Assembly (NCBI RefSeq): GCF_030270585.1
Contig: NZ_BSYI01000013.1
Span: 1 to 64,000, forward strand
Length of the DNA: 64,000 bases
Source: Paralimibaculum aggregatum
GTDB taxonomy: Bacteria; Pseudomonadota; Alphaproteobacteria; Rhodobacterales; Rhodobacteraceae
Direction: 5' to 3'
Shown here: positions 47,382 through 55,537 of the stretch, piece by piece
Position numbering within the stretch: position 1 is the stretch's first letter
Layout: every line of letters starts with the position of its first letter
Made by a program: the position numbers and the translations under genes
Notes under the pieces: model-generated
Databases searched by the model: none
The model's input: the letters and a program-made list of their open reading frames with translations, nothing else
What the model was told of the DNA's origin: nothing

Positions 47382-48206
47382 ATGAGCCGCGAAGAGATCC
47401 TTTCCCGCCTGCGCGACCAGATCCGCCGGGGCGAGCCGATCGTCGGCGGCGGCGCCGGCACCGGCCTCAGCGCGAAATGCGAGGAGGCCGGCGGGATCGA
47501 CCTGATCGTGATCTACAATTCCGGGCGCTACCGGATGGCCGGGCGCGGCTCGCTGGCCGGGCTGATGCCCTATGGCGACGCCAATGCGGTGGTGATGGAG
47601 ATGGCCGCCGAGGTGCTGCCCGTGGTGAAGCACACGCCGGTGCTGGCCGGGGTCTGCGCCACCGACCCGTTCCGGATCATGGACCGCTTCCTCGACGAGG
47701 TGAAGGCGGCCGGGTTCGCCGGGGTGCAGAACTTCCCCACCGTCGGTCTCATCGATGGCAGCTTCCGCGCCAATCTCGAGGAGACCGGCATGGGCTATGC
47801 CCATGAGGTGGAGATGATCCGGCTGGCGCGGGCGAAGGACCTGCTGACCACGCCCTATGTCTTCTGCGAAGCGGATGCGGCGGCGATGGCGAAGGCCGGG
47901 GCGGATATCGTGGTGGTGCATCTCGGGCTCACCACCGGCGGCAGCATCGGGGCGGAGACCGCGGTCTCGCTGGCGGATGTGCCGAAGCTGACCGACAGCT
48001 GGGCGGCGGCGGCGCTGGCGGTGAACCCGGAGATCCTCGTGCTGGTGCATGGCGGGCCGGTGGCGCAGCCCGAGGACGCCGCCTTCGTGCTGGCCAATAC
48101 CGAGCACTGCCACGGGTTCTACGGCGCGTCGTCGATGGAGCGGCTGCCGACCGAGGTGGCGCTCACCGAGCAGACGCGGAAATTCAAGCAGATCGGCCGG
48201 CCCTGA
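47382..48206 (+). CDS. TIM-barrel phosphoenolpyruvate-hydrolase-like protein (Tm-1 C-terminal type)
   Basis: 274-aa TIM-barrel protein of the PEP_hydrolase family (Pfam PF09370), the domain that forms the C-terminal half of plant Tm-1. Features: [49 protein letters not shown], then [62 protein letters not shown], and [18 protein letters not shown] at the barrel end. Related by fold to PEP mutase/isocitrate lyase. AGGAGG seven bases before ATG 47382. It directly follows the LivF-UPF0261 gene. Confidence 0.88.
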   Translation: MSREEILSRLRDQIRRGEPIVGGGAGTGLSAKCEEAGGIDLIVIYNSGRYRMAGRGSLAGLMPYGDANAVVMEMAAEVLPVVKHTPVLAGVCATDPFRIMDRFLDEVKAAGFAGVQNFPTVGLIDGSFRANLEETGMGYAHEVEMIRLARAKDLLTTPYVFCEADAAAMAKAGADIVVVHLGLTTGGSIGAETAVSLADVPKLTDSWAAAALAVNPEILVLVHGGPVAQPEDAAFVLANTEHCHGFYGASSMERLPTEVALTEQTRKFKQIGRP

Positions 48207-48233
48207 CGTGCTGGGCAAGGGGAGGACTGGACC

Positions 48234-51200
48234 ATGACCGGGCAACTGATCGGCGAGCTGATCCTTTGGCTCATCGTCGCCGTCATCGTCATCTTCATTC
48301 TCTACTGGGTGATGCACTGGCTCTACCGGCGCTCGACCAAGGAGGTGGCCTTCGTCCGGACCGGCTTCCTCGGCGAGAACGTGGTGATCGACGGCGGCGC
48401 CTTCGTCTGGCCGATCATCCACGACATCACGCCGGTCAACATGAACACGCTGGCGCTGGAGGTCGTGCGCAACCGCGAGAACGCGCTGATCACCAAGGAC
48501 CGGATGCGCATCGACGTCGAGGCGGAGTTCTATGTCCGTGTCGCGCCGACGCGCGAGGCGGTCTCGCTGGCCGCCTCGACGCTCGGCCGGCGCACCCTGG
48601 AGCCCGAGCGGCTGCACGCGCTGCTGGTCGGCAAGTTCGTCTCGGCGCTGCGCTCCGTCGCGTCGGAGATGACCATCGAGGAGCTGCACGAGAACCGGCA
48701 CGACTATGTCGAGCGGGTGCGGGCGCTGGCGCAGAGCGGGCTCGACAAGAACGGGCTCGAGCTCGAGGGCGTGGCGATCGAGGATCTCGACCAGACCGAT
48801 ATCGAGTTCTTCAACCCCTCCAACCGCTTCGATGCGCAGGGCCTGACCACGGTCATCAGCGAGATCGAGGAGCGGCGCAAGCTGCGCAACGACATCGAGC
48901 AGAGCTCGATGATCCGGATCCGCGCGCGCAATCTCGAGGCCGAGAAGGAAGCCCTCGAGATCGACCGCGAGAGCGAGGAGGCCCGGCTGGCGCAGGAGCG
49001 CGAGATCGAGTTCCGCCGCGCCCAGCAGCGTGCCGAGGTAGCCCGCGAGCGGGCCGAGCGCGAGACCGAGGCCGAGCGCGCCCAGATCGAGGCCCGCGAG
49101 CGCATCGAGACCGCGCGCATCGCCAATGACCGCCTCGTCTCCGAGGCCCGCATCGAGAGCGAGCGCGAGGTCCGCGCCCGCGAGCTCGAGCGCCAGCGCA
49201 TCGTCGAGGAGGCGGAGATCGCCACCCGCGAGGCGGTGGAGCGGGCCCGCATCGCGCAGGAGCGCGCGGTGTCCGAGCAACGCATCCGCGACCAGGCCGA
49301 GACCGATGCGGCGGAGATCTCCACCCGCGAGCAGATCGAGCAGGCCCGGATCGCCCAGGAGCGCGCCGTGGAAGAGGCGCGGATCGCCAAGGAGGAGGCC
49401 CTGCAGGCCCGCGAGATCGCCCGCCAGAAGAGCCTCGACGCCGCCCAGATCGCGGCGCAGGAGGCCACCGAGACCGCCCGGATCGCGCAGGAGCGTGCCG
49501 TCACCGAGGCGCGGATCGCCCAGGAGGAGGAGACCCGCCGCCGCGAGATCGCGCGCAACATCGCCATCGACGAGGCCGAGATCACCGGGCGCGAGACCAC
49601 CGAGAAGATGCGCATCGCCCAGGAGCGCGAGGTCAATGCCGAGCGCATCGCCTCCGATCGCCAGACCCGCGAGCTGGAGATCGAGCGCAGTCGTGCCCTC
49701 GAGGCAGCCGAGATCGCCGCGCGCGAGGCGGTGGAGAAGGCCAGCATCGCCCGCGAGAAGACGCTGGCGGCCGAGCGCATCCTCTCCGAGCAGGAGACCC
49801 GCATCCTCGAGATCGAGCGGCAGAGGGCGATCGAGACCGACCGGCTGCGCGCCACCGAGGAGACCGAGGCCACCCGCATCGAGCAGGAGGAGCGCATCCG
49901 CGCCCGCGAGATCGCCCGCAACCGCGCCATCGACGAGGCGGAGATCGCCGCCCGCGAGGCGGTGGAGGCCGCCCGCATCGCGCAGGAGACCAAGATCGAG
50001 GTCGAGCGCATCGCGAGCTCGGAGGAGACCGAGGAGCGCAAGATCGCCCGCAGCCGCGTCGTCGAGGCCGCCAGCATCGCCGCCAAGGAGGCGACCGAGG
50101 CCGCCCGGATCGCGCAGGAGCAGAAGATCGCCGCCGAGCGCATCGGCTACGAGGAGGCCGTGCGCGCCCGCGAGATCGCCCGCAACCGGGCGCTCGACGA
50201 GGCCGAGGTCGCGGCCCGTGAGGCGGTGGAACTGGCCCGCATCGCGCGCGAGCGCAAGCTCGATGTCGAGCGGCTGGACCGCGAGGAGGCCACCGCCGCC
50301 CGCGAGATCGCCAAGGCCGAAGCCATCGAGGCGGCGCAGATCGCCTCCGCCGAGGCCACCGAGGCGGCACGGATCGCCCGGGACAAGAAGCTCGCCGCCG
50401 AGCGGGTCGCCTACGAGCAGGACGTGCGCGAGCGCGAGATCGCCCGGGCCCGCGCGGTCGACGAGGCGGAGGTCACCGCCCGCGAGATCGTCGAGACTGC
50501 GAAGATCGGCCAGCAGGCCCGGCTCGATGCCGAGCGCATCGCCCGGCGCGAGGAGGTCAGCCTGCGCGAGGCCGAGTCGGAGAAGGCCGTCGAGGCCGCC
50601 CGGATCTCGGCGCGCAAGGTCACCGAGACCGAGGACATCGCCCGCGAGCAGGCGATCGACGCGGCCCGGCTGGCCCGGCGCAAGGCCACCGAGGAGCTCG
50701 AGGTCGCCCGGATGCAGGCGCTGCGCGAGGCCGAGATCGCCGCGAAGGAGCAGATCGAGCGCACCGAGCTGGCCATGGAACGCGGGCTCGACGAGGCCCG
50801 CATCGCCCGCGAGCGCGACCGGCGCAAGCTCGAGGTCGACCGCGAGCGCGAGGTCGAGCTGGCGCAGATGGCCAAGGCGATCGAGCTCTACCGCCAGTCG
50901 CTGGAGGAGAGCGCGGCCCAGGCCGAGGCGCAGATCGCCCGCGCCCGTGCGGCGGAGGCCGAGGAACAGGTCAAGACCGCGCGCGAGACCGAGGAGGCCA
51001 GGCGGCGCCAGACCGTCGACGTGGTGCTGGCCGAGAAGGCCGCCGCCGAGGCCCGCATCGCCGCGGATGCGGAGAAGATCCGCTCGGCCGTGGAGGCCGA
51101 GGCGCAGCGCCTGATCAACGAGGCCGAGAACGTGCTGACCGACGAGGCCCGGCATTCGCGCTTCCGCATCAAGCTGCTCGACCATGTCGAGGGCATCGTG

Positions 51201-51575
51201 GCGGCCTCGGTCAAGCCGATGGAGCAGATCTCCGACATCCGCATCATGCAGCTCGGCGGCGGCTTCGGCGGCGATGGCGGCGACGGCCACCGCAATCCCA
51301 CCGAGGAAGTGATCGACAGCGCGCTGCGCTACCGCGTGCAGGCACCGATGATCGACAGCCTGCTCAAGGATATCGGCATCGACGGCGCCAACATCGCCAG
51401 GCAGGGCGGGCTGATCCGCGAGGCCAGCGACATGACCCGGATCGCCCGCGAGAACGCCCCGCGCCCGCCCAAGGGCGAGGGCGATGGCGGTTCCTCCGGA
51501 GGCGGCTCGGGCGGCTCGGGCGGCCCTGGCGAGGGCAAGGGCGGCAAGGGCGACAGCGCCCCGGAGAAAGGCTGA
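48234..51575 (+). CDS. Giant flotillin-like SPFH protein with hendecad repeats
   Basis: 1113-aa protein. One N-terminal helix (about residues 5-28, GELILWLIVAVIVIFILYW), a Band 7/SPFH domain (about 33-225: STKEVAFVRTGFLGENVVIDGGAFVWPIIHDITPVN and NGLELEGVAIEDLDQTDIEFFNPSNRFDAQGL), a short coiled start, then residues 282-875 made of 54 eleven-residue units. After it comes a flotillin-type C-terminal helix region (RFRIKLLDHVEGIVAASVKPMEQISDIRIMQLGGGFGG) and a Gly/Ser/Lys tail. Flotillins scaffold membrane microdomains and are usually 450-700 aa; the excess is the repeat. Located 27 bases after the TIM-barrel gene and 3 bases before the first SRPBCC gene, in the island. Confidence 0.88.
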   Translation: MTGQLIGELILWLIVAVIVIFILYWVMHWLYRRSTKEVAFVRTGFLGENVVIDGGAFVWPIIHDITPVNMNTLALEVVRNRENALITKDRMRIDVEAEFYVRVAPTREAVSLAASTLGRRTLEPERLHALLVGKFVSALRSVASEMTIEELHENRHDYVERVRALAQSGLDKNGLELEGVAIEDLDQTDIEFFNPSNRFDAQGLTTVISEIEERRKLRNDIEQSSMIRIRARNLEAEKEALEIDRESEEARLAQEREIEFRRAQQRAEVARERAERETEAERAQIEARERIETARIANDRLVSEARIESEREVRARELERQRIVEEAEIATREAVERARIAQERAVSEQRIRDQAETDAAEISTREQIEQARIAQERAVEEARIAKEEALQAREIARQKSLDAAQIAAQEATETARIAQERAVTEARIAQEEETRRREIARNIAIDEAEITGRETTEKMRIAQEREVNAERIASDRQTRELEIERSRALEAAEIAAREAVEKASIAREKTLAAERILSEQETRILEIERQRAIETDRLRATEETEATRIEQEERIRAREIARNRAIDEAEIAAREAVEAARIAQETKIEVERIASSEETEERKIARSRVVEAASIAAKEATEAARIAQEQKIAAERIGYEEAVRAREIARNRALDEAEVAAREAVELARIARERKLDVERLDREEATAAREIAKAEAIEAAQIASAEATEAARIARDKKLAAERVAYEQDVREREIARARAVDEAEVTAREIVETAKIGQQARLDAERIARREEVSLREAESEKAVEAARISARKVTETEDIAREQAIDAARLARRKATEELEVARMQALREAEIAAKEQIERTELAMERGLDEARIARERDRRKLEVDREREVELAQMAKAIELYRQSLEESAAQAEAQIARARAAEAEEQVKTARETEEARRRQTVDVVLAEKAAAEARIAADAEKIRSAVEAEAQRLINEAENVLTDEARHSRFRIKLLDHVEGIVAASVKPMEQISDIRIMQLGGGFGGDGGDGHRNPTEEVIDSALRYRVQAPMIDSLLKDIGIDGANIARQGGLIREASDMTRIARENAPRPPKGEGDGGSSGGGSGGSGGPGEGKGGKGDSAPEKG
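49077..50858 (+). repeat. 1782-bp hendecad-coding repeat array in the flotillin-like gene
   Basis: Encodes residues 282-875, 594 residues in 14 units: twelve of 44 residues and two of 33 (33 = 3 x 11, 44 = 4 x 11), all multiples of 11. Each unit follows AExxAREAVExARIAQExxIxxERIxxEExxxAREIARxRAxx with regular Ile/Ala spacing. An 11-residue period predicts a right-handed or straight coiled coil. At the DNA level the units are diverged, with no exact tandem copy, so the array is old and maintained by selection. Confidence 0.9.
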
Positions 51576-51578
51576 ACC

Positions 51579-52016
51579 ATGGCGCGGGTCTATGTCTCGA
51601 GCGTTCTCGACGCGCCGGCCGACAAGGTCTGGGCCAAGCTGCGCGACTTCAACGGGCTGCCCAACTGGCATCCGCGGATCCGCGACAGCCGGATCGAGAA
51701 CGCCGAGCCCGCCGACCGCGTGGGCTGCGTGCGCAACTTCCACCTGCAGAACGGCGACGGGCTGCGCGAGCAGCTGCTCGGGCTGTCGGACTACGACATG
51801 TTCTGCACCTATTCGATCCTCGAGAGCCCGATGCCGCTGACCGGCTACGTGGCGACGCTCAGGCTCACCCCGGTCACCGATGGCGGGCGGACCTTCATCG
51901 AGTGGTCGGCGGAGTTCGACTGCGCCCCGGAGAACGAGGAGGATCTGGTGAGCGGCATCGGGCAGAACGTCTTCCAGGCCGGCTTCGACGCGCTCAAGCG
52001 GCAGTTCGCGGGCTGA
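51579..52016 (+). CDS. SRPBCC family protein (first of a tandem pair)
   Basis: 145-aa START/Bet v1-fold protein: MARVYVSSVLDAPADKVWAKLRDFNGLPNWHPRIRDSRIEN, then REQLLGLSDYDMFCTYSILESPMPL, LRLTPVTDGGRTFIEWSAEFD. Fold binds hydrophobic ligands in a deep pocket. CoxG-like SRPBCC proteins are found in molybdenum-hydroxylase clusters as membrane or substrate helpers. Directly after the flotillin-like gene (3 bases). Confidence 0.88.
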   Translation: MARVYVSSVLDAPADKVWAKLRDFNGLPNWHPRIRDSRIENAEPADRVGCVRNFHLQNGDGLREQLLGLSDYDMFCTYSILESPMPLTGYVATLRLTPVTDGGRTFIEWSAEFDCAPENEEDLVSGIGQNVFQAGFDALKRQFAG

Positions 52017-52022
52017 TCGGCG

Positions 52023-52466
52023 ATGGTGAAGGTCCTCCGCAGCACGATCCTCGACGCTCCCGCGGATGCGGTCTGGGAGGTGCTGCGCGATTTCAACGGG
52101 CACGACCGCTGGCACCCGGCGGTGGCCACCAGCGAGATCGAGCGCGGCGAGAGCGCGGACCGGATCGGCGCGGTGCGGCGCTTCCGGCTGGAGACCGGGG
52201 AGGAGCTGCGCGAGCGGCTGCTGACCCTCTCCGATCTCGAGCAGAGCTTTTCCTACTGCCTGCTCGACACCCCGGTACCGCTGTTCAACTACGTCGCCCA
52301 TGTGCGGCTGATCCCGGTGACCGACGGCGACCGCACCTTCTGGCAGTGGGAGAGCCGGTTCGATACCCGCAAGGGCGAGGAGGGCGCGATGTCGGCGCTG
52401 GTCGGCACCGGCATCTACGAGGCCGGTTTCGCCGCGATCCGCGCGCATATGGGGCTTGAGGCATGA
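52023..52466 (+). CDS. SRPBCC family protein (second of a tandem pair)
   Basis: 147-aa paralogue of the preceding gene, clearly alignable end to end (STILDAPADAVWEVLRDFNGHDRWHPAVATSEIERGE; LRERLLTLSDLEQSFSYCLLDTPVPL; LIPVTDGDRTFWQWESRFD). The two are six bases apart, so a local duplication followed by divergence is the simplest explanation. Possibly forms a heterodimer with its partner or binds a different intermediate. Confidence 0.88.
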   Translation: MVKVLRSTILDAPADAVWEVLRDFNGHDRWHPAVATSEIERGESADRIGAVRRFRLETGEELRERLLTLSDLEQSFSYCLLDTPVPLFNYVAHVRLIPVTDGDRTFWQWESRFDTRKGEEGAMSALVGTGIYEAGFAAIRAHMGLEA

Positions 52467-52479
52467 GGAGGGGCGGGCG

Positions 52480-53289
52480 ATGGGCCTGACGGTCGAGACC
52501 TATGCGAGCGCGGCGGAGGCGGCCCGGGCGCTCGCCGCTGCGCAGGACGCCCGCTATCTCGGCGGCGGCACGCTGGTGATGCGGGCGGTGAACTACGGCG
52601 ACCAGTCGTTCCGCCGGATCCTGCGCGCCACCGACCCGGCGCTCGGCCGCATCGCCGCGCAGGGCGGGCGGATCTCGGTCGGCGCCGGCGTGACCATGGC
52701 GGAGATCACCGAGAGCCGCGAGCTCGGGTTTCTCGCCCCCGCCGCTCGGGCGGTGGGCGGGCCGGCGATCCGCAGCATGGCGACCGTCGGCGGCAATCTC
52801 TTCGCGGCGCATCCCTATGGCGACCTCGCGGCGGCGCTGCTGGCGCTCGATGGCCGGGCGGTGCTGGCGGACGGGCGCGAGCAGGCGCTCGACGAGCTCT
52901 TCGCGGCGCGCGGCCGCGGCCAGCAGCCGCTGGTGACGGCGGTGACCATCGCGCGCCCGGAGCGCGGCGCCTTCCGCTTCCGAAAGGTAAGCCGGGTGAA
53001 GCCAAAGGGTGTCTCGGTGATGTCGATCGCGGCCTGGCTGCCGCGCTCCGGCGGGCGCATCGCCGGCGCCCGGGTGGCCTATGGCGCGATGGGCCCGACG
53101 CCGCGCCGCGTGCCGCGGGTCGAGCAGGCGCTGGAGGGCCGCACGCTCGATGCCGCCGGCGTGCAGGCCGCCGTCGCCGCGGCGGCGGAGGGGCTCGATC
53201 CGCCAGAGGATGCGATCGCCTCGGCCTGGTATCGCCGCGCGGTCGCACCGGTGCATCTGCGCCGGCTGCTCTTGGAGGAGGACGGCTGA
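52480..53289 (+). CDS. Molybdenum hydroxylase FAD-binding subunit (CoxM/XdhB type)
   Basis: 269-aa flavin subunit passing electrons from the 2Fe-2S clusters to an acceptor. FAD-binding stretches: ARYLGGGTLVMRAVNYGDQ in the N-terminal lobe and ATVGGNLFAAHPYGDLAAALLAL in the second; C-terminal RVAYGAMGPTPRRVPRVEQAL belongs to the CO-dehydrogenase-flavoprotein C domain. Start is ATG 52480, after GGAGGGGCG. Overlaps the iron-sulfur gene by one base (TGATG). Confidence 0.92.
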   Translation: MGLTVETYASAAEAARALAAAQDARYLGGGTLVMRAVNYGDQSFRRILRATDPALGRIAAQGGRISVGAGVTMAEITESRELGFLAPAARAVGGPAIRSMATVGGNLFAAHPYGDLAAALLALDGRAVLADGREQALDELFAARGRGQQPLVTAVTIARPERGAFRFRKVSRVKPKGVSVMSIAAWLPRSGGRIAGARVAYGAMGPTPRRVPRVEQALEGRTLDAAGVQAAVAAAAEGLDPPEDAIASAWYRRAVAPVHLRRLLLEEDG

Positions 53290-53771
53290 TGGCCCGCACA
53301 CCTGTCGAGTTTCGCCTGAACGGCGCCGAGAAGGCGGTCTTCGTCGAGGGCGGGGCCAACCTGCTCGACGTGCTGCGCCGCGGCCTCGGCGACATGACCC
53401 CGAAATACGGCTGCGGCCAGGGCACCTGCGGCACCTGCACGGTGCTGGTGGACGGGCGGCCGCAGCTCGCCTGCCTGACCCTCGCCGAGACGGTGGCGGG
53501 CCGCGAGGTGCGCACCGTGGCGGGCCTGCCCGACGGCGCCGAACTCCACCCGCTGCAGGACGCCTTCATGGAGAACTTCGCGGCGCAGTGCGGCTACTGC
53601 ACCCCGGGCATGCTGATGGCCGCGGCGGCGCTGCTCGAGCGCCGGCCCGATCCGAGCCGCGAGGAGGTCGTGGAGGCGATCTCCGGCAATATCTGCCGCT
53701 GCACCGGCTACGAGCCGATCATCGCCGCGATCCTCGACGCCGCCCAGCGGCGCCGGCGCCGCGCTAGCTGA
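53289..53771 (+). CDS. Molybdenum hydroxylase 2Fe-2S subunit (CoxS type)
   Basis: 160-aa iron-sulfur subunit. Plant-ferredoxin-like cluster ligands Cys42, Cys47, Cys50 and Cys62 (CGQGTCGTC), then the all-helical second domain with Cys101, Cys104, Cys136 and Cys138 (CGYCTPG and CRCTGYEPI). Both clusters are complete. Translationally coupled to the FAD subunit; 13 bases before the first large-subunit gene. Confidence 0.95.
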   Translation: MARTPVEFRLNGAEKAVFVEGGANLLDVLRRGLGDMTPKYGCGQGTCGTCTVLVDGRPQLACLTLAETVAGREVRTVAGLPDGAELHPLQDAFMENFAAQCGYCTPGMLMAAAALLERRPDPSREEVVEAISGNICRCTGYEPIIAAILDAAQRRRRRAS

Positions 53772-53784
53772 AGGAAGGCATCCG

Positions 53785-55536
53785 ATGTCGAGCCAGACCC
53801 GCGTGGAGCTGCGCAAGGACCTCTTCGCCGACGAGCGCGACGACAACCTCAACGAGATCGGCCGGCCCACCGCGCGGCAGGACATCCTCGGCCATGTCAC
53901 CGGGCGCTCGCCGTTCTTCGACGATCACCAGTTCGACGGCCTGCTGCACATGCGCTGCGTGCGCAGCCCGCATCACCACGCGAGGATCCGGCGCATCGAC
54001 ATCGCCGCGGCGGAGCGGATGCCCGGCGTGCGGCGGATCATCCTCGGCCGCGACGTGCCGCACAACCTCAACACGCTGCTCTCGCTGATCGATTTCGGGC
54101 GGGACGACGAGCCGCTGCTGGCGACCGGGAAGGTTTCCTATGTCGGCGAGGCGGTGGCCGCGGTGATCGCCGAGACCGAGCGCCAGGCGCGCGACGCGGT
54201 GGCCGCCGTGCGGGTCGACTGGGAGGTGCTGCCGCACGTGCTCGACCCGGAGGAGGCGCTGGCCCCCGGCGCCCCGATCGTCAACGAGACCTGGCCGCGC
54301 AACGTCTTCGAGTATCACGACAAGTACACCCACCAGAAGCTGCGCTTCGGCGATGTCGAGCGGGCCTTCGCGCGCCCGGATGTCGAGATCGTCGAGGGCC
54401 GCTACCAGATGTCGCCGATCGAGCAGGCGCCGACCGAGACCTGCGGCGCCATCGCGGCGCCGGAGACCAACGGCCGCTATGTCTGCCACACCTCGACCCA
54501 GGCGCTGTTCTTCTCCCTCGGCACCACGGCGAAGCTGCTCGACATGCCCTCGAGCCGGCTGCACTTCATCGGCGGCACGGTGGGCGGCGGTTTCGGCGGC
54601 AAGGTCGACAGCCTGCACGAGCCGCTCGCGGTGCTCGGCGCGATCCTGACCGGCGCGCCGGTGAAATACATCTGGGACCGGGCCGAGGAGATGCAGGTCG
54701 GCGCGCCGCGCGGGGCGGAACGCTGGTATCTCAAGGATGCCGTCACCCGCGACGGGCGCATCGTGGCGCGGCGTTTCCGCGGCTATTTCGACTGCGGCGC
54801 CTATACCCGGCTCTCCTCCTATGCCGTGCAGAAGGCGACCGGGCACCTGCCGGGCCCCTACACCATCGAGAACGTCTCCTCGGACGTCTACTGCGTGTTC
54901 ACCAACCGCACGCCGGCCACCGCGATGCGCGGTTTCGGCATCACCGGCGTCGATTTCGCCATCGAGTGCCACATGGACAAGGTGGCCGAGCGGGTCGGGC
55001 TCGATCCCATCGAGCTGCGCATCCTAAACGCCTATCGCGACGGCGACATGAAGGCGCATCGCCGGCTCGCCAAGAACACCGCGCTGATCGAGTGCTGCCA
55101 GGTGGCGGCGGAGAAGGCGGGCTGGCCGATCCGGCCGGAATTCGCCGCGATGTCGAGCCTGACCGGCGGCGGCGGCGACCGTGCCGCGATCCCGGAAACC
55201 GTGACCGACGAGGAGGGCCGGGTCGACGGCACCCCGGCGGCGCGCCCGGCGCCCCGGCCGGCGGCGCCTGCGCCTGCGCCGGCTCCCGCAACGGCAAGCA
55301 CGTCGGCGCGGCCCGCGGCACCTGCGACGCGCCCGGCGGCGCCTCCGGCCACGCCGCCCGCCGCGCCCCCTGTCGCGCCTCCTGTCTCGGCCCCCGCCCC
55401 GGCGGCGGCTCCGGCCGAGCGCCCGCAGGAACGGCCGGCGCAGAAGCCCTACCAGCCGCAGGAGCCCTTCACCCGCGGCGTGAAGAAGCCGGGCGCGCAC
55501 CGGTTCTCCTCCCTTTCCGGCACGCGGAGGCGCTGA
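53785..55536 (+). CDS. Molybdenum hydroxylase large subunit, N-terminal half, with Pro/Ala-rich tail
   Basis: 583-aa protein. Residues 1 to about 440 match the N-terminal part of a XdhB/CoxL-type Mo subunit: GRPTARQDILGHVTGRSPFFDD, SYVGEAVAAVIAETERQARDAV, EQAPTETCGAIAAP, GGTVGGGFGGKVD, and the active-site loop TPATAMRGFGITG (residues 378-388), which resembles xanthine dehydrogenase loops and not the CODH AYXCSFR loop, so this is not CO dehydrogenase. From about residue 473 a long Pro/Ala tail follows and ends in basic residues. Half of the usual subunit is missing and is supplied by the next gene. GGAAGG precedes ATG 53785. Confidence 0.92.
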   Translation: MSSQTRVELRKDLFADERDDNLNEIGRPTARQDILGHVTGRSPFFDDHQFDGLLHMRCVRSPHHHARIRRIDIAAAERMPGVRRIILGRDVPHNLNTLLSLIDFGRDDEPLLATGKVSYVGEAVAAVIAETERQARDAVAAVRVDWEVLPHVLDPEEALAPGAPIVNETWPRNVFEYHDKYTHQKLRFGDVERAFARPDVEIVEGRYQMSPIEQAPTETCGAIAAPETNGRYVCHTSTQALFFSLGTTAKLLDMPSSRLHFIGGTVGGGFGGKVDSLHEPLAVLGAILTGAPVKYIWDRAEEMQVGAPRGAERWYLKDAVTRDGRIVARRFRGYFDCGAYTRLSSYAVQKATGHLPGPYTIENVSSDVYCVFTNRTPATAMRGFGITGVDFAIECHMDKVAERVGLDPIELRILNAYRDGDMKAHRRLAKNTALIECCQVAAEKAGWPIRPEFAAMSSLTGGGGDRAAIPETVTDEEGRVDGTPAARPAPRPAAPAPAPAPATASTSARPAAPATRPAAPPATPPAAPPVAPPVSAPAPAAAPAERPQERPAQKPYQPQEPFTRGVKKPGAHRFSSLSGTRRR

Positions 55537-55537
55537 G

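Noticed and set aside
47229-52448. 1739-aa minus-strand open frame with regular Leu/Gly/Asp repeats
   Set aside because: Exact antisense of the flotillin hendecad array and the PEP_hydrolase gene; the apparent repeat is a shadow of the 11-residue pattern. No ribosome site or promoter.
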